This document shows positions 25,085 through 37,090 of a stretch of 64,000 bases of DNA, piece by piece; positions within the stretch are counted from its first letter, which is position 1; each line of letters begins with the position of its first letter. Both the position numbers and the translations under genes were made by a program. Origin of the DNA: Lepeophtheirus salmonis (taxonomy: Eukaryota; Arthropoda; Copepoda; Siphonostomatoida; Caligidae); NCBI RefSeq assembly GCF_016086655.4, contig NC_052136.2, positions 8,556,001 through 8,620,000 on the forward strand. Reading direction: 5' to 3'. The notes below the pieces were generated by a model. It was not told the DNA's origin, searched no databases, and was given only the letters and a program-made list of their open reading frames with translations.

Positions 25085-25395
25085 GGGAACTGCTCCGGGT
25101 AATACCCGGACCCATTGACTTGTACTCTGAACTAAAATTAAAAAGATACCCGTATATTATCCGTACAAACGGGTATCCTGGGAGTTACCACTAGTTGGTG
25201 GGTAAAATTATGGAAAAGTAGATCCTTATTTATTGATGGGTACACGTTTTTACTCGGGTATGTGTCATACATTTATCACTATTGACGAATAATTTTGAAT
25301 CGTTCCATTTTCGTATGAGTAATAAGGTATCTTTAAGTGATGACTTAGAAAAAAGAAAATCATCGTTTTTGTGACGTCATCATCTGTCTTTAATA
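25085..25395 (-). repeat. dispersed repeat R4, copy 1 (minus)
   Basis: On the minus strand it reads TGACGTCACAAAAACGATGA, later ACACATACCCGAGTAAAAAC, and ends TGGGTCCGGGTATTACCC. The end matches 55418-55436 (TGGGTACGGGTATTGCCC). Related strings occur at 20427 (TGACGTCACAAAAACTACTC) and 20505 (GACAAATACTCGGGTATA). GGGTA/TACCC motifs are dense. Confidence 0.5.
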
Positions 25396-26779
25396 GATTT
25401 ATGGAAATGCTTTCAATTACGTTACCCATACCTATAATTTGTTTTATTTTATACTCCCATTTATAACCAGGATTTCTGTAAACAATCCAAAAGTTAGGGG
25501 GTATTTTTATAAAAAGGACGGCATAATCACGGAAAATAAGGGGTTAATGCTATACTTCTGAAGGTTATTGGCAATTAACGCTTATATCTACAAATTACTC
25601 GTGGGTATTAAAAGACTAGGGCCTACCCGACTATGAATTTCAATTAAACATGTCTACTCGTTTAGAAAAAAAATACCTCAAACTCATCCCTTTTTTTTTA
25701 CCCTATTAATAATTTACTATAATAGTGGTATTTTAGATTAGTGTTCAGCTTTGACTCCCTTTTTAATTTTAGATATTAGTTTATTTCAAATGTTTTATAC
25801 ATCGATAATTTTCGACTTTTAATTTGTAATTATTTTTGTGAATGTGATATTACAATATGGTGTCTTATAACGTATATTTATGTTCGTCAGAAGTCTTAAG
25901 ATATGTACAGAGTAGTGCATAATTAGCTTCCAATTAAAAAGATTAAATAACTCAGAGGCTATGGTTTTATTAGAATATGTATTGTCATTCTTTTGACAGA
26001 TATAATATAGACCTACAATAAACCAATATCGTTTTCAGTGTGTTGGCTCTTGTTTTGAACAACTTGGGAGAGACGCTATTTCACTGACTTATAACTAGTA
26101 CGTACAACCTCTTCCAGAATTTGTTTTCAAAAAATAAAAATAAATTGTAGCAACTTCAATATTTACCTTACAGAATGAAGCATGGTAAATCAATTTTTTC
26201 AATAAGAAAAATGGTGTTTTCCAATTTCCGCAATAAAATGTATCTGAGAAATTCATTTCACCAGTCTGAATTTTTATGTTTGAAAGTATTAATTAACATT
26301 AAATATTGTACTTTTAGGATGACATATATGTTATAATACTAATTTTGTAATGTTGAGTAACGAAAATTTGACGCTCAACTTTCAAAATGTAATCCACACT
26401 TTAATTTGAGAAACATCATTCTAACTAGATATTTTTGTGTTGAAGGGACACATTGACCCTATTTTATAAGCACTTAGGAGGGGAGGGGTGAGTTTTTTTT
26501 TTAGTAAAAAGGGTCAACAAATAAATATCTATTGAGTTAACACAAAACCAAACCAATATTGAACAATAATCAACAAAGAGAGAAATACTTAGTTATTTTT
26601 TACATCATATATACATAAATTATTTCAGATAAATATTTCAATCAACTTTTGGCTTTGTATTCAAATTGCTGGTATGAATTGAGATACATAAAAATGTTAA
26701 TAATATCTTCATTTGGCTAATGAGAATGAACTTGGCTCCGATATGGTCATTCAAATACAATCTATTGAATTATAATTAT
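25396..26779. other. AT-rich spacer, no gene seen
   Basis: No coding family or paired ends recognised. Confidence 0.45.
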
Positions 26780-26930
26780 TTCAGAGCGGCAGGTACAATT
26801 TGCAGGGCATCCAAATTATCAATACGACTAATTTGTTGATAGAAATTGACGATTGTAATTCGTTCAAGAATACAATTGTAGCCCAAAATTAATTTTAGGA
26901 ATACTCCTTCTATTTCCAATATATTCTAGG
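26780..26930 (-). pseudogene. unidentified coding-like fragment
   Basis: About 44 codons on the minus strand are open up to a TAA near 26779, with little low-complexity (runs such as YNCILERITIVNFYQQISR and NLDALQIVPAAL). The amino-acid mix is more protein-like than in the surroundings. No family recognised. About 120 bp upstream on the same strand is a TACAGGGTGGTTCAAAATAC string of Tc1/mariner end type (27023-27042), so it may be part of a decayed transposon. Confidence 0.25.
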
Positions 26931-27022
26931 TTGATGGAAGGCACTATTTCTGACTTTGGTTACAAAATATTTAAAACAATCTTAATAATCTTCATTGAAT
27001 GACGTTATTGTTAATGGAATTG

Positions 27023-27044
27023 GTATTTTGAACCACCCTGTATA
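27023..27044 (-). repeat. Tc1/mariner-type end remnant
   Basis: The minus strand reads TACAGGGTGGTTCAAAATAC next to TA, a common terminal sequence for Tc1/mariner elements. No partner end was identified. Confidence 0.35.
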
Positions 27045-27706
27045 TTGCAAATAAACCTATGTCAATTGGGGAAGAAACAAGAACTTTAAGAGACCCTTAA
27101 CAATCTATATGAGCCATTGGAATTTAGTTCAACCATACCTACATAGAAAATCACATATCCACCCAAGAAACTTTTTTTTGTTCAAAGATTGTTCTTCCGG
27201 TCCATTTAACGTTTTTCGAGTATTTCATGGTATATTATATTATACGTTCATATGTAATAATATCATTAGACGGGGAAAAAAAGGTATTTTCTTCATTTTG
27301 TATGCCATTGTGTTTCCTTCAAGAAAGCAGCAAATTCCTTACAAATATATAATAAGAAATTTTTTCTTCTTCTTAAACATATCAATTTGAACAATGGATT
27401 TGAGCTAGAGGATGGATTTATATATGAGAATTATTTGTTATTGTATACTTATAGGCGGAAAAAAGTTATAACTTCTTAATAAGATCATAAAAGTTTTTAT
27501 TTGCTCTAAAGAAGAAAAAAATTTCTTTCCACCTGTAAAAGAAATTATTTGAAAGAATGTATTGGCAGGTTTCTCATTTAAGTATTCAATATATTCTACA
27601 TATTTATTTTGTATACAGAATACATACTTTGATATTTATGAAAGTAAGTCAATTTTCATAATAGAAGAAACGGCATTTCAAATCAAAGGTACTATATTTT
27701 TCTATT
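27045..27706. other. AT-rich spacer, no gene seen
   Basis: Contains 93 and 72 codon plus-strand frames (27109-27390, 27562-27780) rich in F, I, Y and K, as expected by chance in AT-rich DNA. The second runs into the end of the mariner relic at 27709. Confidence 0.45.
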
Positions 27707-27708
27707 TA

Positions 27709-28390
27709 CCGAATGGTCCATTAAAATCTGAACACTTTGTATTTGAAACTTCCATAAGATATAATATAAATTATCAATAAAATTTAAACAAAATTATTAC
27801 TATAAATAGATGTGTGTCTGAGCTCATTTAATAATTAATGAAGCCGCCCTTAGCAACAATGATGGTTTTCAAGCGGCGGCAGAAGGCCTGGGATCCACTG
27901 CAGATAAAGTCTTCTATCATGACGTCCCAGCGCTGATTGACATTGGCTTTGAGTGCCTCGATGCTTGGATGACGGACACTTCAGGCCTTCCCTTCGAGTT
28001 GTACCCCAATGTTTTAGTCAAGGGTGTTGACATCATGGCTGTAGGGAGCCCAAGTGTGTCAAATAAGAGTTTATAAGAACTCAAAAGGCTCATTCAAAAG
28101 AGTCCTGCAATGATAAAGATGGGTTTCTTTGATTTTTGGTGCCAAAAGTGGCGACCGTTACAAGGCTGTTTCCACGCACTTTCTGATAGATTTCTAGACA
28201 ATCTGGTGAGAAAACACTGAGATATATAGTATGGACTTGAGGGGATTGGCCTTGGATGTTTTCTTTAACTCCTAGGCATCCAGTTTGCCCTTTTTGACAG
28301 AGCCTTTATTCCTCTCCAAACTTTGAAAAGGTTCCATTGACTTAATAAACAATTTACTGATGTTTCCCCGTAATATCAACTGGCCAATCA
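27709..28390 (-). pseudogene. Tc1/mariner transposase relic, family A (minus)
   Basis: The left end (CCGAATGGTCCATTAAAATC then TGAACACTTT, next to TA at 27707) matches the terminal repeat of the family A copy at 44497-45326. The minus-strand C-terminal domain is clean to TAA at 27828: VRHPSIEALKANVNQRWDVM, then EDFICSGSQAFCRRLK and GGFINY. Further right, about 28120-28320, the N-terminal part is recognisable in shifting frames (ERNKGSVKKGKLDA, then a helix-turn-helix region with KVRGNSLVTV). The catalytic middle is gone. The right end is replaced near 28400 by a different element. Confidence 0.8.
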
Positions 28391-28409
28391 ATAAAAATAA
28401 ACAATATTT

Positions 28410-28865
28410 TAAAAACAATTTATCCATCAGACCAAGGACAATGCCGAAATAAATCGTGTGTTAGTTCTTCTTGAGGCAGGAATGAGTTAGGACAAAATTT
28501 CCTGTATCTTTCTGAATTACAAGGGTCTCATTACCAAGATTAAAAAGCTGAAGGTTGACAGTAATAAATTTGAAAGGAAGTTTTTGAGACCTCAAAAGTG
28601 GTGTCAAGACAACATGGCGAATTTCTGGTCTTAGTAGATGTGGCTTCTGTCTTCACCAGATTGAATTCTCTTGACTATGGGGCCTGAGGCACTATTGAGA
28701 GGAAGGCCTGTGCCATCTCATATATGAATGTGAATGCCTTAAAAGCTGTCATGAATAAATAGTGGGCTGACATGCCGGAGGAATACGTGAAGAAGACCTT
28801 CAAAGGTCTTCAGGCCTAGGATTGAGGTGATGGTGGAGGCCAAGAATCGCCACTTTAAGATTTAA
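28410..28865 (+). pseudogene. mariner-like transposase relic, internally deleted
   Basis: The plus strand shows an N-terminal helix-turn-helix-like segment (NRVLVLLEAGMS, then DKISCIFLNYKGLITKIKKL) joined to a late segment (QKWCQDNMANFW). After a frameshift come NSLDYGA, GTIERKACAISYMNVNALKA and MPEEYVKKTFKGLQ, ending RIEVMVEAKNRHFKI before TAA at 28863-28865. NSLDY sits where the third catalytic aspartate block (SPDLNPLDY) belongs. The catalytic core is deleted and at least five stops are present. It lies head to head with the family A relic, so two insertions are nested or adjacent here. Confidence 0.8.
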
Positions 28866-29391
28866 CTGTTTGTATATAGTAAAATTAATTTATAAAGTCT
28901 CATTTGTCTTATTGCCTTATTTTTTTCAGAATCTTGATGAAGACTAGCTGGGGAAAATTCATTCACAATTCCTAAGAAAATAGTGAAAAAAGTTAAGTTA
29001 AATGTTTTAAAAATGTAAAATATGTCTTTAAAAATATTAATACTAATACACAAATTATTTTGAATTAGATGTTAGTACATTAACTCTTTTCGTCACTGAT
29101 TTGAAATGTGTGTAGTAATATAAAGGGATTTTTTCAGATGGATGCCCGATATATACAGTATATGTACAACGTCTGTGTAAATTTTATACTTTATAAAGTA
29201 GGAAGGAGCTATTTTTGAGAAAAATTGGACATAAATATTGATTTTCTCAAAGACATCCTGATCATTTTTTTTAAATGATCAAAATCGTTAAACATTGACA
29301 ACAAAGAATATTAATCAACTTTCAAACGTATTGGGAACGATTTTGAAAATAAAAATCATGTTTTGATAAGCATATATACTGTCCATATATA
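28866..29391. other. AT-rich spacer, no gene seen
   Basis: No coding family recognised; a 63-codon minus-strand frame at 28862-29053 has no motif. Confidence 0.5.
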
Positions 29392-29760
29392 CCGGGTGCG
29401 GCGAAAAAATCGTTATACTTTAAAACTAGAATTTTATCAAGATGTATTTCAGCAACCAGTGGTAATATCCTATGTCACTAAAATAAGATAACTAATATGG
29501 TGGCTTGGCTACCCAATCAACAATGTAGGTACCTTTGGCAGCAATGATGGATTCCAGGCGGCCACAGAAAGTACCCATTGCTCATGTAGCCCTTAGACAT
29601 AACATCCCAGTGCTGGTTGACGGTGTACTTAAGGTTGTTGATATTTGGGTGACGGGCAGGAGATCCCCAACTGCTTTGAAATCTGCGTTGGTTTCTTGCC
29701 AGCGTCCAAAAGTGCACAGACCGAAATTCGTTGGTCACATTCAGATGACATTTTCTCGGC
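29392..29760 (-). pseudogene. mariner transposase, C-terminal end plus one terminal repeat
   Basis: The left end is CCGGGTGCGGCGAAAAAATC next to TA at 29390. The minus strand then encodes the transposase C-terminus (HPNINNLKYTVNQHWDVMSK, then GYMSNGYF and, after a frameshift, IIAAKGTYIVDWVAK) to TAG at 29492. Homology fades near 29750 and no opposite end was seen, so only about 370 bp remain. The C-terminus resembles family A, but the terminal repeat differs. Confidence 0.7.
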
Positions 29761-30734
29761 TTCTTTTACACTTCGGAAGATCTAGTTTTTTTGTTTTTTT
29801 TTTTATATTTGACAGAAACAATTTCATTGCATTCACAAAAATCATAATTTACGAAGCAAAAACGAAGTGAAAATATTTTTTCTAAACTCGGTCTACAATG
29901 TAGAATATATATTTGAGTATATAAAAATTATCAAAGTCTAAAACATTACTTTTGTTGGACATTTCATCACTGGTTTTGTCTGATAATTAAAACATTTATT
30001 CGTTTTTAAGGAATATACACAATACTGGATATAAATTTTGACGACTTTTCATGACTGTTATCCTTAAAAAACTATTCATAAGGATTAATAAATTTGACTT
30101 CAAAGTTCAAATAGGGTGGAGTGAATGGGCTGTGGGTTCAAATAGTCGTATATGTTTCAGTTTTTAGTTCTTAACATATTCACTTAAATACCTAATTGAA
30201 GTTGTTAAAAAGTATGTGGGGTTACGTATAAAAAATATCAACGGGAAAAATATCTCATTATAAAGTTTCAATGAACTCTCAAAGAAAAAATGTTACGTAG
30301 AAATTTTTATAGAGACTCATTCAGTACCCTTTAATAATATACAAGACCTTAATAACCAGGCTCCTAATATGTTCTTTCGTATATTGTATTTATCCTCCCT
30401 ATTAATGCTGAGTCATCCATAGTCACTCAAATAAGGCTCCTTAATAAAAACTGTGATTACGGCATGGATATAGTTTCACTCATGAGGAGTTATTAAGATT
30501 TTTTTATATTGAAATTAGATTACCCAAAATACCTTTTTTTTAAACGTGTGGTAAAACAGTCATAATATAAATATAATAAAATTAATTTATTCATATTAAA
30601 AAATTGATAACAACTTTTTTTAATAATGCTCTTCGACACAAAAGATTAATTGTTGTATTATAATGAAGATAAATGATACCTTTCTTAAAAAGATATCCAG
30701 TTTATTGATACTCTTATTATACCTCAATAAATAG
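29761..30734. other. AT-rich spacer, no gene seen
   Basis: No coding family or paired ends recognised. Confidence 0.5.
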
Positions 30735-31232
30735 ACATATAAAGGGGTGTCTGCAGAGGATGGGTAGAGGGGTTGTAGCCCCCATTATTTTTTTTTCTGT
30801 TTTTGTTTTATGGTAGAAAATTTGATATTTGATTTTTTTTAAAAATTTCATATTTAAAATTAAAATAAATTTACCAATTTTTTTTACAAATATTTTTTGG
30901 TGAAAAATTGTGAACCTTAGTAAATTTTTCTCCAAAAAATCAAATATTTAACATTTTAAGTTTTTTTTTAAAAAATATTAAACTTTTTGTGAAGAACTAT
31001 GGATTTTTGAAACTTTTTTCTAAAAAAATTAATTTCTTTTGAAGAACTGTAGATTTTTGAAACTTTTTAATTAATAATTCAATTTCTTGTGAATAGCTGT
31101 GGTGTTTTGAATTTTTTTTTTTTTTAAATTTTATATTTGAAATTTAATTTGTCAAAAAAAATAATCCAAAAACCAAGCCCAAGCAATCCCCTCCTAAAAA
31201 AAAATATATAACCCTGCGTACGCCCCTGGCAA
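30735..31232. mobile_element. R2 element, copy 2
   Basis: The left end AAAGGGGTGTCTGCAGAGG and the right end on the other strand CCAGGGGCGTACGCAGGG pair as inverted ends. Inner blocks also pair (GAGGGGTTGTAGCCCCC against GAGGGGATTGCTTGGGC). The core is an AT-rich array of about 60-bp units, with TATGGATTTTTGAAACTTTT and TGTAGATTTTTGAAACTTTT 65 bp apart. Confidence 0.65.
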
Positions 31233-33168
31233 AAGATCACCCTCTCAACTATTCCATCTTGATATTGTTTTAATCTTATCCCAGATGAATACAGACCTTC
31301 TAAACTCAGGTGTAGGAACATCATTTCCTTTTTACACTACGTGGCAATCAGACTGTAAAAGTAGTAGTGGACTGGGCATGGTTTTAATCCAAAGATGCTA
31401 TTCTAAAGTTTTCTTGGAAATATAGTCAGTTACTATCCTGATATGGAATAGAGAGGGACTTGCATTTGCCGTGGTAAATAGATGTTGCCAAAAAAATGTT
31501 TGGCACATATTTTTATTATATTAAACTAATTGCAATTTAGGTCATGAGTTTGAATTGGTGCGATTTATGAAAATCAGTCAACTGTTTAAATTTATAATAA
31601 AATGAAAACGACTTTTTTTAATTCATTTATCATAATTTGAAATTTTCAAAATTATTTGAACGCAAGTAACTCCACAAATAAAATTACTAGAGAGTTCGAA
31701 TTGGTGCCATAATCTTTGATGTCGTACAAAAATTCTAAAAGTGTGCTGTTTGTTCGAATCAAATATTTAATACTAGATTTATTTTTGCAAAATCCAACAT
31801 TTTTAAGACCTTTGTAGAGTCGCAAATTATTAATTTATGAATCAACTAATCATCTACAACTATAAAATAAGACATGTTGCCAGTATAATTTTAGATATTT
31901 TTAAATAAAAATTATTCTTCAAAAATTTTCAATTAAAAGTTATTTAAAGAGAAACAAAAAAAAAGGATAATCGCCGGTTATTAATATGCCAATGATCAGT
32001 TTATTTAACAATGGGTCACGTCACATATCTGATATGATTTTTTTTTATATCAAACTTGTTATATTGCCTTTTGAAAAAAGAAGGTTATGGTGTTTCACCC
32101 TGTGTTTTACGCCTAAACATCCCAGAAAGAATAACTCATTATATCTCCCTCTGAATCAATTTGTCAAACAACACAACTTGTAAGTTCTAAATACGACATA
32201 TAATAACCTTTCATTACGGTACATACCCATATAAGCATTTAAGATGAAATTGAGGATGAATTACTTTGTGAAAGTTAATGAAAAAAAAAACTGTTAGAAG
32301 CAATCCATCATCTCGACAGCCATTTTCATTATAACATGAAACAGAAATTATGATTAGTATTAAATACCTATACATAGGTACTCAGGTACTTACACAACAA
32401 AATGATAAATTTACATTTTTTTCATTTGATTAATCAATTTAAAGAGGAATCCTATCCTATAAAAGAAAACACTTTTTGTTGGTGAGTAAAATTGTTTAGA
32501 TCTTTTTAATACCTATAATTTATTTGAAATACTATATTAAATGGTCCATATTTTACAATGAATTTAAGCATATATATATAGGTTTGTTTCGTCACAGTAC
32601 CAGCATTTGTGTACCGGTTTTAGTACCGAAATTGGTATCGATATACGATACTTTTGGAAATAAAAACATGAAACAAAATGTTCTAAAGGACAATAGGGCA
32701 TATGCGGTCGTATACTTATGTCAGTTTGTAAATAAAGTGACAGAAAGGGATTCTGTCTTGCAGAAAAATAATACAACTTCCTGCCTGAATGATAATACTA
32801 TCTAGCACTGGCAGTATTACCCAGCATTTCCCGGAGTTATTAGGAAAAGATAACTCCGCAGTTTCCGTTTTTAATGAGTACACTCAGACTTAGCTACCTT
32901 GAAAATAATAATATTAAGAGTTCCACAAAAAAAAAAATATAGACAGGTAGTACTTTACCTTGATGTTTCCTTTTTTTTTTTTATGTGTGATGAACTAAAC
33001 GAGTGCCAGATGTAAATCATTTTATAAAGTACTCCTTTTATACTAGACTCTCCCTTTTCCCTTCTTTAAACTGTATTGGTAAATGAAATACATCAGGAAG
33101 CACTATATACAGTACAAATGGGGACTTTTTTTCATAAATTCTTACAGATAAACTTTGATTTATTAATA
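31233..33168. other. AT-rich spacer, no gene seen
   Basis: Overlapping frames at 32524-32805 (plus) and 32564-32776 (minus) surround a region with GTACCGG and GGTATCG motifs that also appear near 35040-35080, perhaps a decayed repeat. No gene recognised. Confidence 0.45.
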
Positions 33169-33170
33169 TA

Positions 33171-34436
33171 CCGGGCTGTGCAGAATTATTTACCGATTTT
33201 TGTTCAGAACATATCGCGGACAATAATGACATTTCAAATGACTTGAGAAACAATTCATTCATACATTTTTAGAATAGTAAAATAGTTTGTGATCAAATTT
33301 AATCAATGTAGCCACCATTTGACTCAATGACACTGGTCAGGCGACGTCTGAAGCTACCACAGACTTTCTAGATGTAATCGGCGTCCATGGAAGCCCAGGC
33401 CTTGTTGACAGCAGCCTTTAAGGCATTTATGTTCTTGTGTCGTTTTTTGAAGGCCTTGGTCTCCACGTGCGCCTAGATAGAGAAGTCTAGTGGGTTCAGA
33501 TCTGGGCTCTGAGGGGGCCAGTAGTCCTTGCGCCAAAAGTTCATGTTGTCCTTGAGCCACTCCTGAGCTTTTTTGGAAGCGTGGGCGGGTGCTCCATCTT
33601 GTTGAAAAACCCCAAGGAGAGTTGCCGACTATGGATTTGGACCTTGGACGTCAGAATCTTCACATAATCCTCCGCGGTTAATCTGTAGCCAGTGGTGAAC
33701 CATACCGGCTTCATGGCCTTCCGTTGGAGGCCACGAGACCAAACATCATCACCGAAGCAGGGTGTTTGTTGTTGCCACATAGTGGTGCTTATCTTGCACA
33801 TCTCCAAAGCTCACAACACGGTCATTTTGCCTGTTGAAAACAGGATCGATCGTAAATGTTTTCTCATCTGAAAAAATGATGATGCGTCCAGATGAGCTCT
33901 TGATATCATTCAAGATTTTCTTGACACGCTCAAGTCTGACTTCTCGGTGACGTGCAGTTAGCAGAGGGCGTTCAGTATGCCTCTGGGACTTTCCTCCAGC
34001 CCTTTTCAATGCCCTTGAAACAGTTGATCTCGACGTTCCCATCTTTCTGGCCATGTCGGCAATGGACCTGTTGGGAGTCCTCTTGAACACTGCCTTTATT
34101 TGCCTTGTTGAGACAGTGGGCTTCCTGCCAGCCCCAGGGAATGCTTGAGATCACCCCCAGCCACCAAGTGCTTGGAAACGTTGTAAATTGTCTTCAACGA
34201 GGCCCCAACCTGTTCCTTAATGTTGTTATGAGGCACTCCGGCTCGGAGGAGGGCTGCAATTTCGATCCTTTTTGTTTCCTGATTGGACATGGTCTCACGT
34301 TTGGAAGTTGTTACGCTCTCACATGAAGGATTTTTGTTTATTTTAACAGTAAAAATACGAAACAATCAGATTGGTTGCCACAAAACCTCTTAAAAAGTAT
34401 ATTTACATCATCGGTAAATAATTTTGCACGGCCCGG
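33171..34436 (-). mobile_element. Tc1/mariner element with both ends, 1266 bp
   Basis: Terminal inverted repeats of about 27 bp: left CCGGGCTGTGCAGAATTATT, right (other strand) CCGGGCCGTGCAAAATTATT, both continuing TACCGAT, with two mismatches. TA flanks both ends (33169-33170 and 34437-34438), the target duplication of this superfamily. Length and structure are those of a complete element. It is the youngest-looking transposon in the window, but its transposase is broken. Confidence 0.93.
33299..34290 (-). pseudogene. Tc1/mariner transposase of the 33171 element
   Basis: Begins at ATG 34288-34290 (MSNQETKRIEIAALLRAGV). A first helix-turn-helix (EQVGASLKTIYNVSKHL) is followed, after a frameshift near 34140, by a second (RSIADMARKMGTSRSTVSRA). 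The catalytic aspartates are visible: D in FSDEKTF (33866-33868), D in QQDGAPAH (33596-33598) and D in SPDLNPLDF (33485-33487). The last two are 36 residues apart in this copy, so it is neither classic DD34D nor DD34E. Stops (TAG for W in the IWAHVE block; TAG in the YI.KVC block) and frameshifts near 34140, 33760 and 33620 inactivate it. The C-terminus GGYID ends at TAA 33299-33301. Confidence 0.93.
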
Positions 34437-34438
34437 TA

Positions 34439-36489
34439 GATAAAATATAGGTGTATGTTACTTACACAAAAGGCCCTATGAAAAATTTTCTTAGTATGCA
34501 ACATTTTTTCAATCAAAAAGTTACTAACTGTCACACCACCTTGCAGATAATATGCCCTTTTAGATTGTTTACGTCCTATCAGAGGCAATGTCCACAATGA
34601 TCAAGTGGAGGGGATTGACCCCTTTTCCTAAAAAATGTATTTTTGTCGTTTTCACCCACACAAAAAAATAGTTTTACGGAAAAATTTTAAATGGTATAAC
34701 CATGGAAAAAAAAAATATCGAGTTTTTTTTTCAAAAAAGGCATTTGTTAAAATTCAGGCTCGGCCCAAAAATTAAAAAACTAAGCCTTGTGCCCCCAATT
34801 GTGATTGCATATTCACATGCACTTTCTGAGACGGCCGAAGGATGTTTTAGAGTAGAATAAGGGAAGATTTATATGACATTTATTTTTATTAAAGACAATT
34901 TCTAATATAGTTTTTATTTATTAAGGTTTTTTTTTTTTGCACAGGGGGGAGGGGTACATCACCGCTATCGTTATCACTTTAACGATACAAGGACATTGCA
35001 AATACCAGTTTAATGACATATTTAGTGCAGTATCGTTTTAAATGTGCATTACTCTGGTACCATTACAGTGCCGGTATCTTGAACGACGCCACTAAGATAT
35101 GTAAGTACTTATGTTGTAGTTTAATAAAGTTTATTTATTATTTAATAAGGAGGGGGGTGTAATGCAATCAATCTATTATTTAAATTAGGTTTGCAATTTA
35201 TGAACATATCAATATTTTATTTTTAAGGATTTCTTTCATCAAAGTTAAAATATCTTTATATTTTAAAATCTCACTTCAATTTAAAGAATGTAAGATCCTT
35301 AAAAAGTTTATTTTTGTCTTACATATATATATATATATATATCTTCTTCAATGAGAAAGTATTTCAAGAATTTTTTGAAACTTTAATTAAGTTGATACTT
35401 AAAGAAAGAAACTACGAAAGAAGCTCTCTATAGAAGGACTTCTTATTTCCCAAGAAATTGTTATTTACTATGATCCCGGAAACCCCATGTATAGATTTCA
35501 GAATCCATGGAAATTCTAGAATGAGATAGGAAATGATTAACCATTCATTTTAAAAAGAGTAAATAATTTTTTAAAATACATTCATAAATGATACAAAATT
35601 AATTGATGTTTGTAGTTGAAGTAACTATTATATATTCATTGGTTTATTTGTTAATAATTTGTACTTTGGTAGACATCCTTTTATATCGATGCTCATAGTG
35701 CATCATTGGCACTCTACATTAAATTGTTAAATAATGGAATACATACATTTTTATGAAGGAAACATTAATCATGAAATAATTGAATAGAAAATTTCTATTA
35801 GCGAGATCCAATTTTTAAATTTCGAAAGTCTAGGATCTTCCGGGATGAAATTTATTAAAAATATACAACATAATTTGAGTATTTCTATTTTTTTTTTTTT
35901 TTGTAATTTAAAAATAAAACGTAGAAAAGGATATAACTTTATGTATATGAACTTCAAAGACGATTCCTGGGTCAAATGGAGTAAATTTAATAATATAATA
36001 TTTACTTATACTTAATCAGTGTTCTGAGTAATTAAAGCCACACTAAAAAAATCAATGTTTTATACATTTGAAGGTATATATTGAATATATGCAATATACA
36101 TTAAATATTCAATTAATGTTTTTTATGGATAGGTACTTTGTTGGGTATCCTTTTTTGTAGATTGACAATATATATCATTTGAAAACTTTATTCTGAAGTG
36201 CATCTCCAATATTATGTAGTCGACTTTTCATTGAATGGATTACATAAAGGACTCTACAAACATTTCAATACTCAACACTTGCATATGGCTAGTTAAAGTA
36301 TACGAAGTTGACTTTTTTTATATACATTTCATAGAGAATATATAGAGTGACAAAGTTGTTATTGAGGAGGTTGTTATCGACACAAAAATGACGTCAGGTG
36401 TTATAGGAGTATTTAGGTTATAATATTTTTTTTATTTACTCTCTCTTTGTTTCTTCATTTCCAAATCTATATAAATACGTTTGTCTGTC
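34439..36489. other. AT-rich spacer with possible decayed repeats
   Basis: GGAGGGGATTGACCCCTTTT at 34606 resembles the inner block of R2 ends. CTTCAAAGACGATTCCTGGG at 35952 matches the sequence after the tRNA-like unit at 1411. A (TA)n tract lies at 35321-35341. No gene recognised. Confidence 0.45.
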
Positions 36490-37090
36490 TATCTGTATGA
36501 ATGTATATATATTAGACCGGGTACCCTGCATATAGTGCTGCTTCCTGATCTATATAATATACATATTTTGTGGTCGTATGAATGAAATATTGCAGGCGTG
36601 TGCATATAGTATCAAACGTATATACAGTGCTCCCTGATGTATATAATATACATATTTTTGATATAAGAAATAATAACTTGGCCGAATTAATGAAATACTA
36701 CAGGTGCGGTCGTAAAAGAAGAGCACTGCTTCTGTTTGATTTTTTTTATAGGTGTCTTATGTCCATACTTCATAATTCATGTGCATTTTCATAAATGTTA
36801 AGATTGTGATAATATATAAGCTGTTGTATCTTAAAAATAATTTCGTTTGGTTTTATTTGTGAGCTCTCTTATGACTAATCTACTCATCAGTCATCCAAAC
36901 ATATTTTTTTATCTCAAAATCTTATTATTCTTTCATTTTAAAGGAGAGAACACGTCATATGAATTGTATTGAGTTGTTTTGTGTGAGTGTGCTTTTAAAA
37001 AACGGAGAGTATCACTGAGGATTGCTCCTCAAAAAACGTTCAGTGTAATTATCCGTGTTCCATGAACACGCCCAATCGTAGTTACTCAAT
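36490..37090 (+). mobile_element. HINE-like element, copy 2
   Basis: The tandem array (36510-36720) is shared with copies 1 and 3: CAGTGCTCCCTGATGTATAT, ACATATTTTTGATATAAGAA and ATGAAATACTACAGGTGCG. Units repeat at about 108 bp. Downstream sequence (GGAGAGAACACG, then TATTGAGTTG and GTGAGTGTGCTTTTAAAAAA) parallels copy 1. A perfect 7-bp hairpin CGTGTTC-CAT-GAACACG is at 37054-37070, but it is not followed by a clear CTRR, so the 3' end is uncertain. Confidence 0.5.

Noticed and set aside
29535..29870. 111-codon plus-strand open frame
   Set aside because: It is antisense to the mariner C-terminus at 29492-29740 and then runs into poly-T.
32580..32680. GTACCGG/GGTATCG motifs, also near 35040, as a possible repeat family
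   Set aside because: Too short and diverged to define boundaries or align with confidence.
33038..33262. 74-codon minus-strand open frame
   Set aside because: It reads through the left terminal repeat of the 33171 mariner into flanking DNA, so it is not a gene.
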